The notes beneath the pieces were generated by a model. It was not told the DNA's origin, searched no databases, and worked only from the letters and a program-made list of their open reading frames with translations. Shown here piece after piece: positions 17,923-27,665 of a stretch of 41,756 bases of DNA (position 1 is the first letter of the stretch; each line of letters opens with the position of its first letter). The DNA is from Candidatus Altarchaeales archaeon WOR_SM1_SCG (lineage in GTDB: Archaea; Altiarchaeota; Altiarchaeia; IMC4; WOR-SM1-SCG). The position numbers and the translations under genes were made by a program. The stretch spans positions 1 through 41,756 of the forward strand of contig MCBE01000245.1 in the NCBI GenBank assembly GCA_001723845.1, read 5' to 3'.

Positions 17923-19584
17923 ATGAAATTTTCAAAATTTGATATAGGAGGCGAAATAATCTCAATATTAACCCGAGGGATGTATCCTGACCCAAGGGAC
18001 GCAATAAGAGAATACATACAAAACTGTATTGATGCGGATTCAAAGGAAATTCTTGTTAAAGTAGGACAGGACACTGTAGTAATACAGGACGACGGTTCAG
18101 GTATGGATCAAAAAACAATGAGAAAGGCAGTACGGATAGGTGTTTCTGATAAAATTCCTTCTAAAGATGTGGGGTTTATGGGTATTGGTATTTACAGTTC
18201 ATTTCATTTATGCGATAAACTTACTATTTATAGTAATCAAGATGATTCTCCAAATAAACTGGAAATTGACTTCAATGGTATGCGAGAATTATTAGATGCT
18301 GAAAAATCATTACGATTAGATTCAAAAATAAGCAGTGAAGAACTCACTGACCTACAAACTTTGCTTGAAACACATCTTTTTGTTTCTGAGGATGGAGATG
18401 TTAAACCTGAAGAGTTTCCGCATAAAGGAACAAGAGTTGAACTGACTGGACTTAAACCTGCGTTCTATACTGAAATATCTGATTTTAATAAATTATCGGA
18501 GTATATACAAGAAGTTGTTCCTTTGCGTTTTGATAAAGAAAATTTTAGATGGGGGGAGTTAATTGAAAATAAAATTACTGAAATTTGTGAAAGAGAAGGG
18601 GCAAAATTTGAACGGGTTGATGTTAATCTACAGGTGCATAATAAATCAAAATACCTTTATAAACCATACAAAAATAGTGATTTTAAAAATGATTCGCCTC
18701 AAGAGCCAAGATTTCATGAAATAAAATATCAAAATAAGTTCTTTGGTGTTGCATGGGGCTGCTTAAATTCTATTAGGCGAAAAATAAACAATAAAGATTT
18801 AAGAGGTTTTTTATTAAAGAAACAAGGATTTGGAATAGGTAAAAGACAAAATCTAATGAAATATTTTCCAGAGGGTCATCAATATTTTGACAGATACATT
18901 GGAGAAGTTATTATTGTGAACAAAGAATTACTTCCAAACGCATCAAGAAGTGACTTAGAACACTCTGCTTTACGTGCATTGTTTTATGATGCTTTTAGAA
19001 AAGTAGCGGCAGAATATGATGGCCATGGGTTTAAATTCCAAAAACAAGATCTAGCAGAAGAAAAATTAAGTGAAATAAAAGGAGAATTACAACAAGAAAA
19101 TCTTCGTTTTAACGAATCAGAGGAAAATGCGGAAAAATTAATTGACCAGGTAGTTAAGGTAAAAAAAATCAGTGATAATATTGATATACGTTTAAAAGAT
19201 AGCAAGTACATAAAACCTGAAGATAAAAAATTAGCCGATGAATTAAAAAAGCAAGCCAAGTCATTAGAATATTCTATACAAAACAAAATACATGATATTT
19301 CAAGAAAAACAATATCACAAAGAAAAAAAACAAAAGCGAAAAAAAGAAAAGGTGAAACTCCTATTGAAAGAGCAAAGAAATTATCGGGAATAGATTTACC
19401 TAAAATTGAAACAAAAAAATATGAAACTCTCGTTGAAGTATTTGAGGATTTAGATATAGAACTAAGTGAGGAAATAAGAAAGGCATTATATATAATTGAT
19501 GAAAAGTTTATTCAATCACAAGCTGAAAATAAAGAACACTATTTCCAATTATTAAATGAATTAAAAGACCAAATAACAGATTAG
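17923..19584 (+). CDS. GHKL/HSP90-like ATPase (HATPase_c_3-type) with coiled-coil C-terminus
   Basis: N-box 'RDAIREYIQNCIDAD', 'VVIQDDGSGMDQKTM', 'DVGFMGIGIYSSFHLCDKLTIYS'. Confidence 0.9.
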   Translation: MKFSKFDIGGEIISILTRGMYPDPRDAIREYIQNCIDADSKEILVKVGQDTVVIQDDGSGMDQKTMRKAVRIGVSDKIPSKDVGFMGIGIYSSFHLCDKLTIYSNQDDSPNKLEIDFNGMRELLDAEKSLRLDSKISSEELTDLQTLLETHLFVSEDGDVKPEEFPHKGTRVELTGLKPAFYTEISDFNKLSEYIQEVVPLRFDKENFRWGELIENKITEICEREGAKFERVDVNLQVHNKSKYLYKPYKNSDFKNDSPQEPRFHEIKYQNKFFGVAWGCLNSIRRKINNKDLRGFLLKKQGFGIGKRQNLMKYFPEGHQYFDRYIGEVIIVNKELLPNASRSDLEHSALRALFYDAFRKVAAEYDGHGFKFQKQDLAEEKLSEIKGELQQENLRFNESEENAEKLIDQVVKVKKISDNIDIRLKDSKYIKPEDKKLADELKKQAKSLEYSIQNKIHDISRKTISQRKKTKAKKRKGETPIERAKKLSGIDLPKIETKKYETLVEVFEDLDIELSEEIRKALYIIDEKFIQSQAENKEHYFQLLNELKDQITD

Positions 19585-19590
19585 ATAGAT

Positions 19591-20589
19591 ATGAGTAATT
19601 TTAAAAGTAGTAAAAATAAGGATTTTATAAGAAGTAATTGGGGTAAACCGTTATTAGATTTCATTTATACAAACATTAACTGTAAGTTAGTATATATGGG
19701 TCTTCCATCCCCCAATGCTGAGGATATAAAAGAGTGGATAGATTATTTGAGTAAAGTAATTGCATTTCAATGTAGAGATTATCCAAAACCATCTGATCCT
19801 GCTACACAGAGTAAAGAGGCCGTTCACAAACTTGAAAAAATGCTATTGGATTTTCAAAGGATGAAAAAAATTGAATCTTTTGCAGTTTATGACGGTTATA
19901 TTGAAGAAGTAATACTAAACAGAAGAGATCTGTCACTTATTGAATTTAATCAAGATGAGACTGTGATGGTATATAATCTTGACTTTTGTAATGAGATTGA
20001 TTCACCATTAGACTATATGGATAAAAACGGTGAACCTAAAAAGGCATATAAATTTCAAGTAATTAAAGAGATTTTACAATTACAGAAAAGTATTGAGGAT
20101 TCAAGTCAAAAATTCATAATGTTTTTAACGATTCGTGCAAAATTTGAGGACGAAGATATATCAGAATTTATTAAAAATACAAACAACGAAACAATCAAAC
20201 AACTCATCAAGAATTATTCAAATATTTCTGGTATTGACAAAAAAGCAAGAATTCTGCGTATTTACATAATAGAAACATTAAGAAATTTTTTTCAGCACTA
20301 TGAATATATCCCAAGATTTCTTCCAACGATACAATATAAAGGAACGGGGAATGCAAATATCTTGCATTTTACAGTTATTGGGACAAGAACAGAACCAACA
20401 GCCGGTGGCACCGTCTATTGGCATCAAGATTTAAAAACTTTATGCGGGCAAAAATTTATCACAGTAAAAAATGAAGCGTTTATTAGGATTACAAAGAATG
20501 AGTTAGACGAAACAGAATGTACTTTAAATCCAATTAGATCATTTCGTGATAAAAAAGAGTTTAAAGATTATTGGCAAAAAGCAGAATGA
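19591..20589 (+). CDS. Unknown protein (332 aa), second gene of putative module 1
   Basis: Long ORF 6 bp after the ATPase and overlapping the next gene; no family recognised. Confidence 0.85.
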   Translation: MSNFKSSKNKDFIRSNWGKPLLDFIYTNINCKLVYMGLPSPNAEDIKEWIDYLSKVIAFQCRDYPKPSDPATQSKEAVHKLEKMLLDFQRMKKIESFAVYDGYIEEVILNRRDLSLIEFNQDETVMVYNLDFCNEIDSPLDYMDKNGEPKKAYKFQVIKEILQLQKSIEDSSQKFIMFLTIRAKFEDEDISEFIKNTNNETIKQLIKNYSNISGIDKKARILRIYIIETLRNFFQHYEYIPRFLPTIQYKGTGNANILHFTVIGTRTEPTAGGTVYWHQDLKTLCGQKFITVKNEAFIRITKNELDETECTLNPIRSFRDKKEFKDYWQKAE

Positions 20590-22505
20590 ATAAGAAAAGA
20601 AATATCTTACTTGTAGAACCCAGATATAAAAATAAATACCCTCCAATAGGATTGATGAAACTTGCCACATATCACCGTAATTTAGGTGATAATGTTGTTT
20701 TCTTTAAAGGTGACTTAAAAGATTTTGTTATTGAAAATATTTATAATGAGGTTTTAGAAAAACTCAAACAGATTGAAAATGATATGGATTGGGAAAAACA
20801 AAGAACAAACATTATCAGATATATAAAAACAAAAAACAGATACATTCTTGAGGATATATTAAATGGTTTAACAAAAAATAAACCACTATTAACAGAATGT
20901 CTTAACAGTTATAGTGATTTTTATAAAAAGAGAGAATATCTAAAAAATCCGCGTTGGGACAGAATTTATATTTCAACATTATTTACTTTTTATTGGAAAA
21001 TTACAATTGAAACAATAAACTTTGCAAAAAATCTTGTAAAAGATATAGAAGAATTAAAGGTTGGAGGTGTGATGGCTACTGTACTGTCTGATGAAATTAA
21101 AAGAGAAACGGGGATTAAACCATGGTGTGGCTTACTTGATAAACCAAGTATTTTAGACGATAATGATATTATTGTTGATGAGTTGCCTTTAGATTACTCA
21201 ATTTTAGATGAAATAGATTATAAATATCCTGAAAACAACGCTTATTATTCATATATGACTAGGGGTTGTCCAAATGATTGTGAATTTTGCGCAGTCTCAA
21301 AGATAGAACCAAAATATAAAGAATATATTTCAATTAAAAAGAATTTTGAACACGTAAGAAAAAAGTTCGGGGAAAAACAAAATCTGCTATTATTAGATAA
21401 TAATGTTTTGGCTTCTCCTCGTTTTCCCGAAATAATAGAGGAAATAAAAAATCTTGGTTTTGTAAAAGGTGCCACTTATGTTGAACCCAATCAATTTGAA
21501 ATCGCAATCTCAAATTTAAAAAAAGGTAAAAATGATGATGCATATGTTAAAAAAACATTTTATCTAATTCATGATTTATTGAACAAACTTGAAAGATATA
21601 AAAATGTTAGGCAGGAAGTTGTTCGAGAGGTTTATAATATTTTAGGGAAATATGATTTATTAAAAATTGAAACTGCAACCAAATCAAATTTACTCAAAGT
21701 TTATCCTATTCTATCAGATATTTATGAAAAGTACAGGTACAAAGGAAAAAAATCAAGGCACGTTGATTTTAATCAGGGAGTAGACGCTCGTTATATCACA
21801 GAGAAAAAAATGAAGTTATTGAGTGAAATTCCTATTAAACCACTAAGGATAGCATTTGATAACATTAAACTTAAAGATAAGTATGTAAAATCTGTTAAAT
21901 GGGCTGCAAAATATGCTATTCGAGACATTTCAAATTATCTGTTATATAATTACAAAGATAAACCAGATGATTTATACCAGAGATTAAGGATTAGTGTTGA
22001 TTTATGCGAAGAGTTGGATGTGAATATTTATTCTTTCCCTATGAAATATATACCCATACATGGTGATGATTCAAAAGACAGAAGTTTTCTTGAGAAACGC
22101 TGGAACAAGAAATTTATTGGGGCGATCCAAGCAATTCTGAACGCAACAAAAGGTAAGGTTGGTAGAGGTAAAAGTTTTTTTGAAAGAGCGTTTGGAAAAA
22201 ATTTAGATGAATTTCACGAGTTACTTTATATGCCTGAGACATATATCATTTATAGAAAAATATTTGAGGAATTGGGTTATACTCAAGAATGGAGGAAGGC
22301 ATACAAACAACTTACTGAAAAGGAAAGAAAGAAAGCCAATAAAATAATTGAAACAAACGATTTCAGTAATTACTATTTAAAAACAAAAAATAAAAAAATT
22401 ATGGAAGTGCTAAAACATTACACTATAAAACGGGATGATGTGAAAAAAGAGGACGAAGGATTTAAAGATTTAAAAAACAAATTTGATGGTTTGATAAAAA
22501 CTTGA
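20586..22505 (+). CDS. Radical SAM protein with N-terminal B12-binding-like region, long form
   Basis: 'ILLVEPRYKNKYPPIGLMKLATYHRNLGDNV', 'KVGGVMATVLSD', 'YMTRGCPNDCEFCAVSKIEP' (Cx3Cx2C); ATG at 20586 overlaps the upstream stop (ATGA). Confidence 0.9.
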   Translation: MNKKRNILLVEPRYKNKYPPIGLMKLATYHRNLGDNVVFFKGDLKDFVIENIYNEVLEKLKQIENDMDWEKQRTNIIRYIKTKNRYILEDILNGLTKNKPLLTECLNSYSDFYKKREYLKNPRWDRIYISTLFTFYWKITIETINFAKNLVKDIEELKVGGVMATVLSDEIKRETGIKPWCGLLDKPSILDDNDIIVDELPLDYSILDEIDYKYPENNAYYSYMTRGCPNDCEFCAVSKIEPKYKEYISIKKNFEHVRKKFGEKQNLLLLDNNVLASPRFPEIIEEIKNLGFVKGATYVEPNQFEIAISNLKKGKNDDAYVKKTFYLIHDLLNKLERYKNVRQEVVREVYNILGKYDLLKIETATKSNLLKVYPILSDIYEKYRYKGKKSRHVDFNQGVDARYITEKKMKLLSEIPIKPLRIAFDNIKLKDKYVKSVKWAAKYAIRDISNYLLYNYKDKPDDLYQRLRISVDLCEELDVNIYSFPMKYIPIHGDDSKDRSFLEKRWNKKFIGAIQAILNATKGKVGRGKSFFERAFGKNLDEFHELLYMPETYIIYRKIFEELGYTQEWRKAYKQLTEKERKKANKIIETNDFSNYYLKTKNKKIMEVLKHYTIKRDDVKKEDEGFKDLKNKFDGLIKT

Positions 22506-22552
22506 ATTTGACATAAAAAGTTTCAACAAAAAACAACTCAAAAACAATAAAA

Positions 22553-23947
22553 ATGGACTTAGAAGGTTACACCCGTCGAGAACTGCAAAAACAAACCCCT
22601 GAAGAAGAAATCATAAACCAATTATCATCCCTGATAATTAAAATTAAATTCAACGATAATTCTAATGAAATCAACAAGCAAAAAGCATCCGCATTAGCCG
22701 ATGCCGTGCTTCACGAAGTCAAAAAAACCAACAAGGAAATCAAAAATGAATTTATTAAAAATTTATTAACCTCGCCAAAGGCATGCGTCAAAATGGGTGA
22801 AATGGGCGTCGGCTCCCGCGGGGAAGGTGACTTCTTTGTTCACAGGAAAATAGGGAAAATCGCTTCATTAGGTGCGAAAGCAATGATCCTCCCGGATGCA
22901 CAGGACGATGCGGGAGTCGTGAAAACAGATACCGGGGAATTGGTGGTTGTCGCGGTTGACGGCACTCACTCCCGGCTCAGTGAATATCCATTCATTGCCG
23001 GCTTTCATGTTGCTCGCGCCGCTCTCAGGGACATTTATGTAAACGGTGCAAAGCCTGTTGCATTACTTGATGATTTGCATCTTGCGGATGACGGCGATGT
23101 CGGCAGGTTGTTTGATTTTGTCGCAGGAATTTCCGCCGTGGGTGAATTAACAAATATTCCTTTAATTGCCGGCTCAACTCTTCGCATCGGAGGGGACATG
23201 GTGATTGGCGAGAGAATGGTTTCGGGAGTCGGTGCGGTCGGGATTGCGAAAAGCGAGAGCCAGGTTACGGCACGAAAAAACATCAAGTGCGGGGATAAAA
23301 TTTTAATGACTTTAGGCTGCGGCGGGGGAACGATTGCAACTGCTGCAATTTATTCAGGGAATTTTGATGTTGTCGCAGAAACCCTTGATGTGGGCTTTAT
23401 GAAAGCAGGTGATGCGCTTCACAATTCAGGAATGCTTGAAAAAATTCATGCGATGCTGGATGTCACAAACGGCGGGCTTCGCGGGGATGCGAATGAGATT
23501 ATAGGTACTTTGAAAAATAATAAAAATAAAAATTGCGGTTTAATTTTTCATGAATCAAAAATCAAGAAACTTGTGAATCCGAAGGTATATGAATTACTGG
23601 AAAATTTAGACATTGATTATCTCGGCGTTTCAATTGATTCTTTAATGCTCTTTGTCTCACCAAAAAACTGTGATGAGGTAATGAATGTTATTAAAAATGC
23701 GGGTGTTGAAATAGACATCATAGGCGAGGTCGTCCCCGGTGATTCGGCAGTGCTTGTTTGCGAGAACGGATGCAAAAAAGAATTAAAACCGTTATTCAGG
23801 GAGTCCGGGTACACGAAGATTAAAAAGGTTATCGGCGAGAAGACACCCGAAGAATTTGAGGAGATGAAGGAGAAAGTTTCAGGTGCTTACAGGGAGACAA
23901 TTGAAAAGAGAGAAAAAATCATAAAATTTATTAAAAATAATAATTAA
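22553..23947 (+). CDS. AIR synthase-related protein, methanogenesis marker 2-like
   Basis: 'GEGDFFVHRKIGKIASLGAKAMILPDAQDDAGVV...VAVDGTHSRLSEYPFIAGFHVARAALRDIYVNGAKPVALLDDLHLADDGDVGRLFDFVAGI'. Confidence 0.85.
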   Translation: MDLEGYTRRELQKQTPEEEIINQLSSLIIKIKFNDNSNEINKQKASALADAVLHEVKKTNKEIKNEFIKNLLTSPKACVKMGEMGVGSRGEGDFFVHRKIGKIASLGAKAMILPDAQDDAGVVKTDTGELVVVAVDGTHSRLSEYPFIAGFHVARAALRDIYVNGAKPVALLDDLHLADDGDVGRLFDFVAGISAVGELTNIPLIAGSTLRIGGDMVIGERMVSGVGAVGIAKSESQVTARKNIKCGDKILMTLGCGGGTIATAAIYSGNFDVVAETLDVGFMKAGDALHNSGMLEKIHAMLDVTNGGLRGDANEIIGTLKNNKNKNCGLIFHESKIKKLVNPKVYELLENLDIDYLGVSIDSLMLFVSPKNCDEVMNVIKNAGVEIDIIGEVVPGDSAVLVCENGCKKELKPLFRESGYTKIKKVIGEKTPEEFEEMKEKVSGAYRETIEKREKIIKFIKNNN

Positions 23948-24010
23948 TAGAATAATCAAAATAATAATTAATAGAATAATTAATAGAATAATTAATAGAA
24001 TAATCAACAA
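23944..24010 (+). repeat. Short AT-rich tandem repeat (TTAATAGAATAA-type units)
   Basis: 'taatagaataatcaaaataataattaatagaataattaatagaataattaatagaataatcaac'. Confidence 0.9.
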
Positions 24011-24016
24011 TCAAAC

Positions 24017-24236
24017 ATGAAAAAGGTCTCTGACATAAACCTTAAAAAAGGAATGACTGCAAATGAACTGGTAGAACAGATGTACAAAAGCGGCGGCTTC
24101 ACTGCAAAAAAATTAGCGGCAGGCGTAAACATTCTTGAAACAATGGTAAAAGACCCAGACTGTAAAATTTTTCTTTCATTTCCCGCCTGCATCATTTCAA
24201 CGGGAACAAGAGGCATAATAAGGGATTTAATTAAAA
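24017..24236 (+). pseudogene. 5' fragment of deoxyhypusine synthase (duplicate of 27726-27945)
   Basis: 220 bp aligned without gaps to the intact gene with 6 substitutions by eye, then abrupt divergence after TTAATTAAAA. Confidence 0.95.
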
Positions 24237-24330
24237 CAACCTTCAGAAAGGTTGATCATCATAGCGAGTTAGGGGGTTTTCAACCCCCTAATGCACAGAT
24301 GGGTGCTTCTGTGACTTATATAGTTTAACT
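24237..24330 (+). repeat. Structured dispersed repeat, copy 1
   Basis: CAACCTT/AAGGTTG and AGGGGGTT/AACCCCCT hairpins; shares AAAACAACCTTC, TTGATCATCATAGCGA and AACCCC(C)TAATGCAC with the reverse complement of 34743-34888. Confidence 0.7.
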
Positions 24331-24360
24331 TAATACGATTAAAAATAATAGCTGGCAGAT

Positions 24361-24410
24361 TTCAAAAATTTAAATCTCTTGAATTTTAATTAATAACAAC
24401 AAGCAACAAC
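24361..24410 (+). repeat. Direct repeat DR1 on the left of module 2
   Basis: TTCAAAAATTT...CTCTTGAATTTTAATTAATAACAACAAGCAACAAC; compare 27666-27722. Confidence 0.65.
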
Positions 24411-24413
24411 AAA

Positions 24414-25553
24414 GTGAAAAAGGATATATTATTAGTTGAGCCTGCATATAAGAATCCATACCCTCCATTGGGTTTAATGAAAATTTCAACATGGCACAAG
24501 AGGAAGGGAGATAATGTGGATTTTATTAAAGATACCCCACATGATCCTAAACTCGATCTTTTTGAAAAAAATAATGTGTGTTATAAAAAACTCAGAGATC
24601 ACTATGACATTGTATATGTAACAAGTTTGTTCACATATCAAGCTCATTATGTTGCTACTTCAGTAAATTACTACAAAAATAGATTCCCTGATTCTCAAAT
24701 AAGAGTGGGTGGAATTATGGCAACGCTCATGCCGGAATATATCGAGAAAAAGACAGGTATAAACCCACATATTGGTCTACTCCAAGGAGTTGAAGACTGT
24801 CCACCAGATTATTCATTGTTCCCTAACTTAGAATATTCAGTCACTTTTGCAACAAGAGGATGCCGTAGAGATTGTCCTTTCTGTGCCGTGAAGAAACATG
24901 AGCCAGAGTTTTTTGTAAAAGAAAATTGGCCTGGAGACATAGACATCACAAAAAAAGGAATTATTTTTTGGGATAATAATTGGCTTATGTCACCTAACTT
25001 TGAAAAAGATGTTGAAAGATTACTAGAATTTAAAAAGATAGGGATAAAAAACATTGACTTCAATCAGGGGTTAGATTGTAGAGTATTTGACGAATATAAG
25101 GCAAAGTTGTTGAGAAAAGTAAATCCCAAACCATTAAGATTTGCATTTGATAATTGCTCAGAGGACGGGCATATACAAAAAGCTATCAAATTAGCGCAAA
25201 AAAAAGGTTTTAATGATATAAGAGTTTATGTCTTATATAATTTTGAAGACCCTAGTGACACACCAGAATATTTTTACTATAGAATCAACGAGATAAATAA
25301 ATTAGAGGCGTTATCATATCCAATGCGTTATCGCCCTCTAAATGATCTCACTGGACAATACATTTCGGATAACTGGGATAAAGAATTGTTACGGGCTTTG
25401 AAATTGTCACTTATGTTTTATTATCAAAAGGGCATGGTTACAAAAAATCGTGAATCTTTTAAGAAAATTTATGGAAATAACCCCGATGAATTTAAAGAAA
25501 AGTTATACCTAATATATAAACATGATAAACAACTTAAGAAAAAAAAGACATAA
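24414..25553 (+). CDS. Radical SAM protein with B12-binding-like N-terminus, short form, GTG start
   Basis: 'DILLVEPAYKNPYPPLGLMKISTWHKRKGDNVDFIK', 'VGGIMATLMPE', 'FATRGCRRDCPFCAVKKHEP', 'IDFNQGLDCRVFDEYKAKLL'. Confidence 0.9.
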   Translation: MKKDILLVEPAYKNPYPPLGLMKISTWHKRKGDNVDFIKDTPHDPKLDLFEKNNVCYKKLRDHYDIVYVTSLFTYQAHYVATSVNYYKNRFPDSQIRVGGIMATLMPEYIEKKTGINPHIGLLQGVEDCPPDYSLFPNLEYSVTFATRGCRRDCPFCAVKKHEPEFFVKENWPGDIDITKKGIIFWDNNWLMSPNFEKDVERLLEFKKIGIKNIDFNQGLDCRVFDEYKAKLLRKVNPKPLRFAFDNCSEDGHIQKAIKLAQKKGFNDIRVYVLYNFEDPSDTPEYFYYRINEINKLEALSYPMRYRPLNDLTGQYISDNWDKELLRALKLSLMFYYQKGMVTKNRESFKKIYGNNPDEFKEKLYLIYKHDKQLKKKKT

Positions 25554-25597
25554 GATCAAGTATAATAAAAAATTTAAAAATTTAAGAGAGGTACAAA

Positions 25598-26752
25598 ATG
25601 AAAAAACAGAAGAAATCTGAAATTTGGGATGAATTGTCAAATATGGTTTCCAAAAAAGTGAAACTTGAAGATATCTATCTTGACCCTAATAATCCAAGAT
25701 TTGAAATACCGTTGAAGGAGAAAGTTCCTGATGAGCGAATAATGGAGGAAGAAATTGGGCAGATGTGCATGGAAAAAATGCGTGCAATAGGTATAACTGA
25801 TTTAACTGAAAGCATAAGAACCTCTGGTTTTTGGATTGTTGATAGAGTAGTTTTAAGACCAATATTAGATTCGGATAAGTATGTCGTTGTTGAAGGAAAT
25901 AGAAGAATTACGGCGCTTAAAACTCTTCTGAGGGCTCATAAGAGAGGAAGAATCACCTTACCTGACTATATAAAGGATGTAATTACGGAATTTGAAGCTT
26001 TGATTTATAACGGTACAGATCATGAAATTGCCTGGATTATACAAGGCTTTAGGCATACGCCCGGCATCAAATCCTGGGAACGATACCCAAAAGCTAAGTT
26101 TCTTGCTGAGTTTAAAAAAGAAAAAAAGAAAAGTTTTTCAGGAATTAGTTCAATATTTGGAATGAAAAGGATAGAGGTAACAAATTTGATTCGTTCTTTT
26201 CATGCTTTTGAACAAGCAAAAGAAGATGAGGAGTATGGAGATATTCTAGACTCTGATAAATTTGGTCATTTTTATGATATAATCCTAAAAAAACCTGAAC
26301 TTAAGAATTGGATGGGGTGGGATGATAAAAGGATGGTATTCACGGAAATAAGTAACCTAAAAAAATATCTTTCTTGGATAAGTCCAGAAGAAGGAGAAGA
26401 GAAGCCTAAGATTGATATTTCCCCTACTACGAGAGATGTTTTACCCAAACTTATTCAACAGGAGAATAAAAAACTCTTTGAAAAATTTGAAAGTGGAGAA
26501 CTTACTATTAGGCAATGCGAAGAAAATTTACTTAAGGAAGAAATTAAGGAAGAAAGCAAAAGAGAAGCATTAGACATTTCAGACGTCATAAAAAATATTG
26601 AAGGAATGAAAATGGTAATAAATACATTACCTATTGCTCAATTGCAACTAGCGGAGTCAACAAGTGAAAAAGAGCAGAAGAAAAAACTTTGTACTGCTTT
26701 GGAAGAATTGCTTAAATTTATACAAATTCAGATAGATAATCTCAAGAAATGA
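25598..26752 (+). CDS. ParB-like nuclease-domain protein
   Basis: 'VKLEDIYLDPNNPRFEIP...GITDLTESIRTSGFWIVDRVVLRPILDSDKYVVVEGNRRITALKTLLR' matches a ParB N-terminal fold with ExNRR. Confidence 0.88.
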   Translation: MKKQKKSEIWDELSNMVSKKVKLEDIYLDPNNPRFEIPLKEKVPDERIMEEEIGQMCMEKMRAIGITDLTESIRTSGFWIVDRVVLRPILDSDKYVVVEGNRRITALKTLLRAHKRGRITLPDYIKDVITEFEALIYNGTDHEIAWIIQGFRHTPGIKSWERYPKAKFLAEFKKEKKKSFSGISSIFGMKRIEVTNLIRSFHAFEQAKEDEEYGDILDSDKFGHFYDIILKKPELKNWMGWDDKRMVFTEISNLKKYLSWISPEEGEEKPKIDISPTTRDVLPKLIQQENKKLFEKFESGELTIRQCEENLLKEEIKEESKREALDISDVIKNIEGMKMVINTLPIAQLQLAESTSEKEQKKKLCTALEELLKFIQIQIDNLKK

Positions 26753-27642
26753 TAAACTCTTCATGTTCTACTACTTTAGCAAAAAAAATTTATGAAGAAA
26801 TATTTTATTTAGAACCTCTCCAAGATAAAATAGACCTTGATGGATATTGTGAAAAAAAATTGAAAATCGAATTTCCTAATCTAAGTGATCCAGAAATCGC
26901 GGATGAGTTAGAGAACATATTAGAAAAAGTTAAATTCCGTATAAACAAAAGGAAAGAATATTGTGAAAAACAATGTATTGCTCCCGAATACGAACTTGCT
27001 GAATACCCCCCTAATCTTCTTCTGCATTACAGTTTTAAATATAATGAGCCACCATTACTTTCATTTTTGAGAAAACAAAATAGGCAAGTATTAAAAGGAA
27101 TAAATGAAATGTCTTGGGATTCTTTTGAATATCTGTGTAAGCATTTGTTAGAAATCAATGGAGTCAAACCATTAACACTTACTAAAAGAAATCAGGAGGG
27201 CATAGATTTTTGCGGATTATATGACATAGGCAGTTACACTACTTATTCTTCTTCTATGATTATCCCAAAAACTTTTACAATAAAGATTGTTGGTCAAGTA
27301 AAACATTATCCTATTGAGAAGATAAAACCAAGAGAAATAAAATCTTTCAGTACATATTGTGACGATGTCAAAAATGAGAAAGAAAGAGTAATAAAAAAGT
27401 TACCTACATGGTTTAATGAAGCTAAACGACCTGTATTGGGTGTTTTCATTACACTATCGGCCTTTACAAGGGGAACTATTGGCCACTCTGAAAATGAATG
27501 GATAGTTTTGAGAGATGGGGAGCAAGTTGTAGAAGACATCATAAAATCACCCTACAGCGAAAATTGGGTCAAAAGTATAGGTGAAAAATTAACTTTTGAC
27601 AAAGAATCATTTCTGAAATCTTTTGAAAAAAATAATACTTAA
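26749..27642 (+). CDS. Mrr-like restriction endonuclease-fold protein
   Basis: 'MSWDSFEYLCKHLLEINGVKPLTLTKRNQEGIDFCGL...TIKIVGQVKHYPIEKIKPREIKSF' consistent with D...QxK nuclease core; ATGA overlap with upstream gene. Confidence 0.75.
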   Translation: MINSSCSTTLAKKIYEEIFYLEPLQDKIDLDGYCEKKLKIEFPNLSDPEIADELENILEKVKFRINKRKEYCEKQCIAPEYELAEYPPNLLLHYSFKYNEPPLLSFLRKQNRQVLKGINEMSWDSFEYLCKHLLEINGVKPLTLTKRNQEGIDFCGLYDIGSYTTYSSSMIIPKTFTIKIVGQVKHYPIEKIKPREIKSFSTYCDDVKNEKERVIKKLPTWFNEAKRPVLGVFITLSAFTRGTIGHSENEWIVLRDGEQVVEDIIKSPYSENWVKSIGEKLTFDKESFLKSFEKNNT

Positions 27643-27665
27643 GATTATAGATTTGATGTTCCCTA

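Noticed and set aside
24017-24328. 103-aa ORF as a functional short protein
   Set aside because: Only the first 220 bp are deoxyhypusine synthase; the remainder is translation of the structured repeat.
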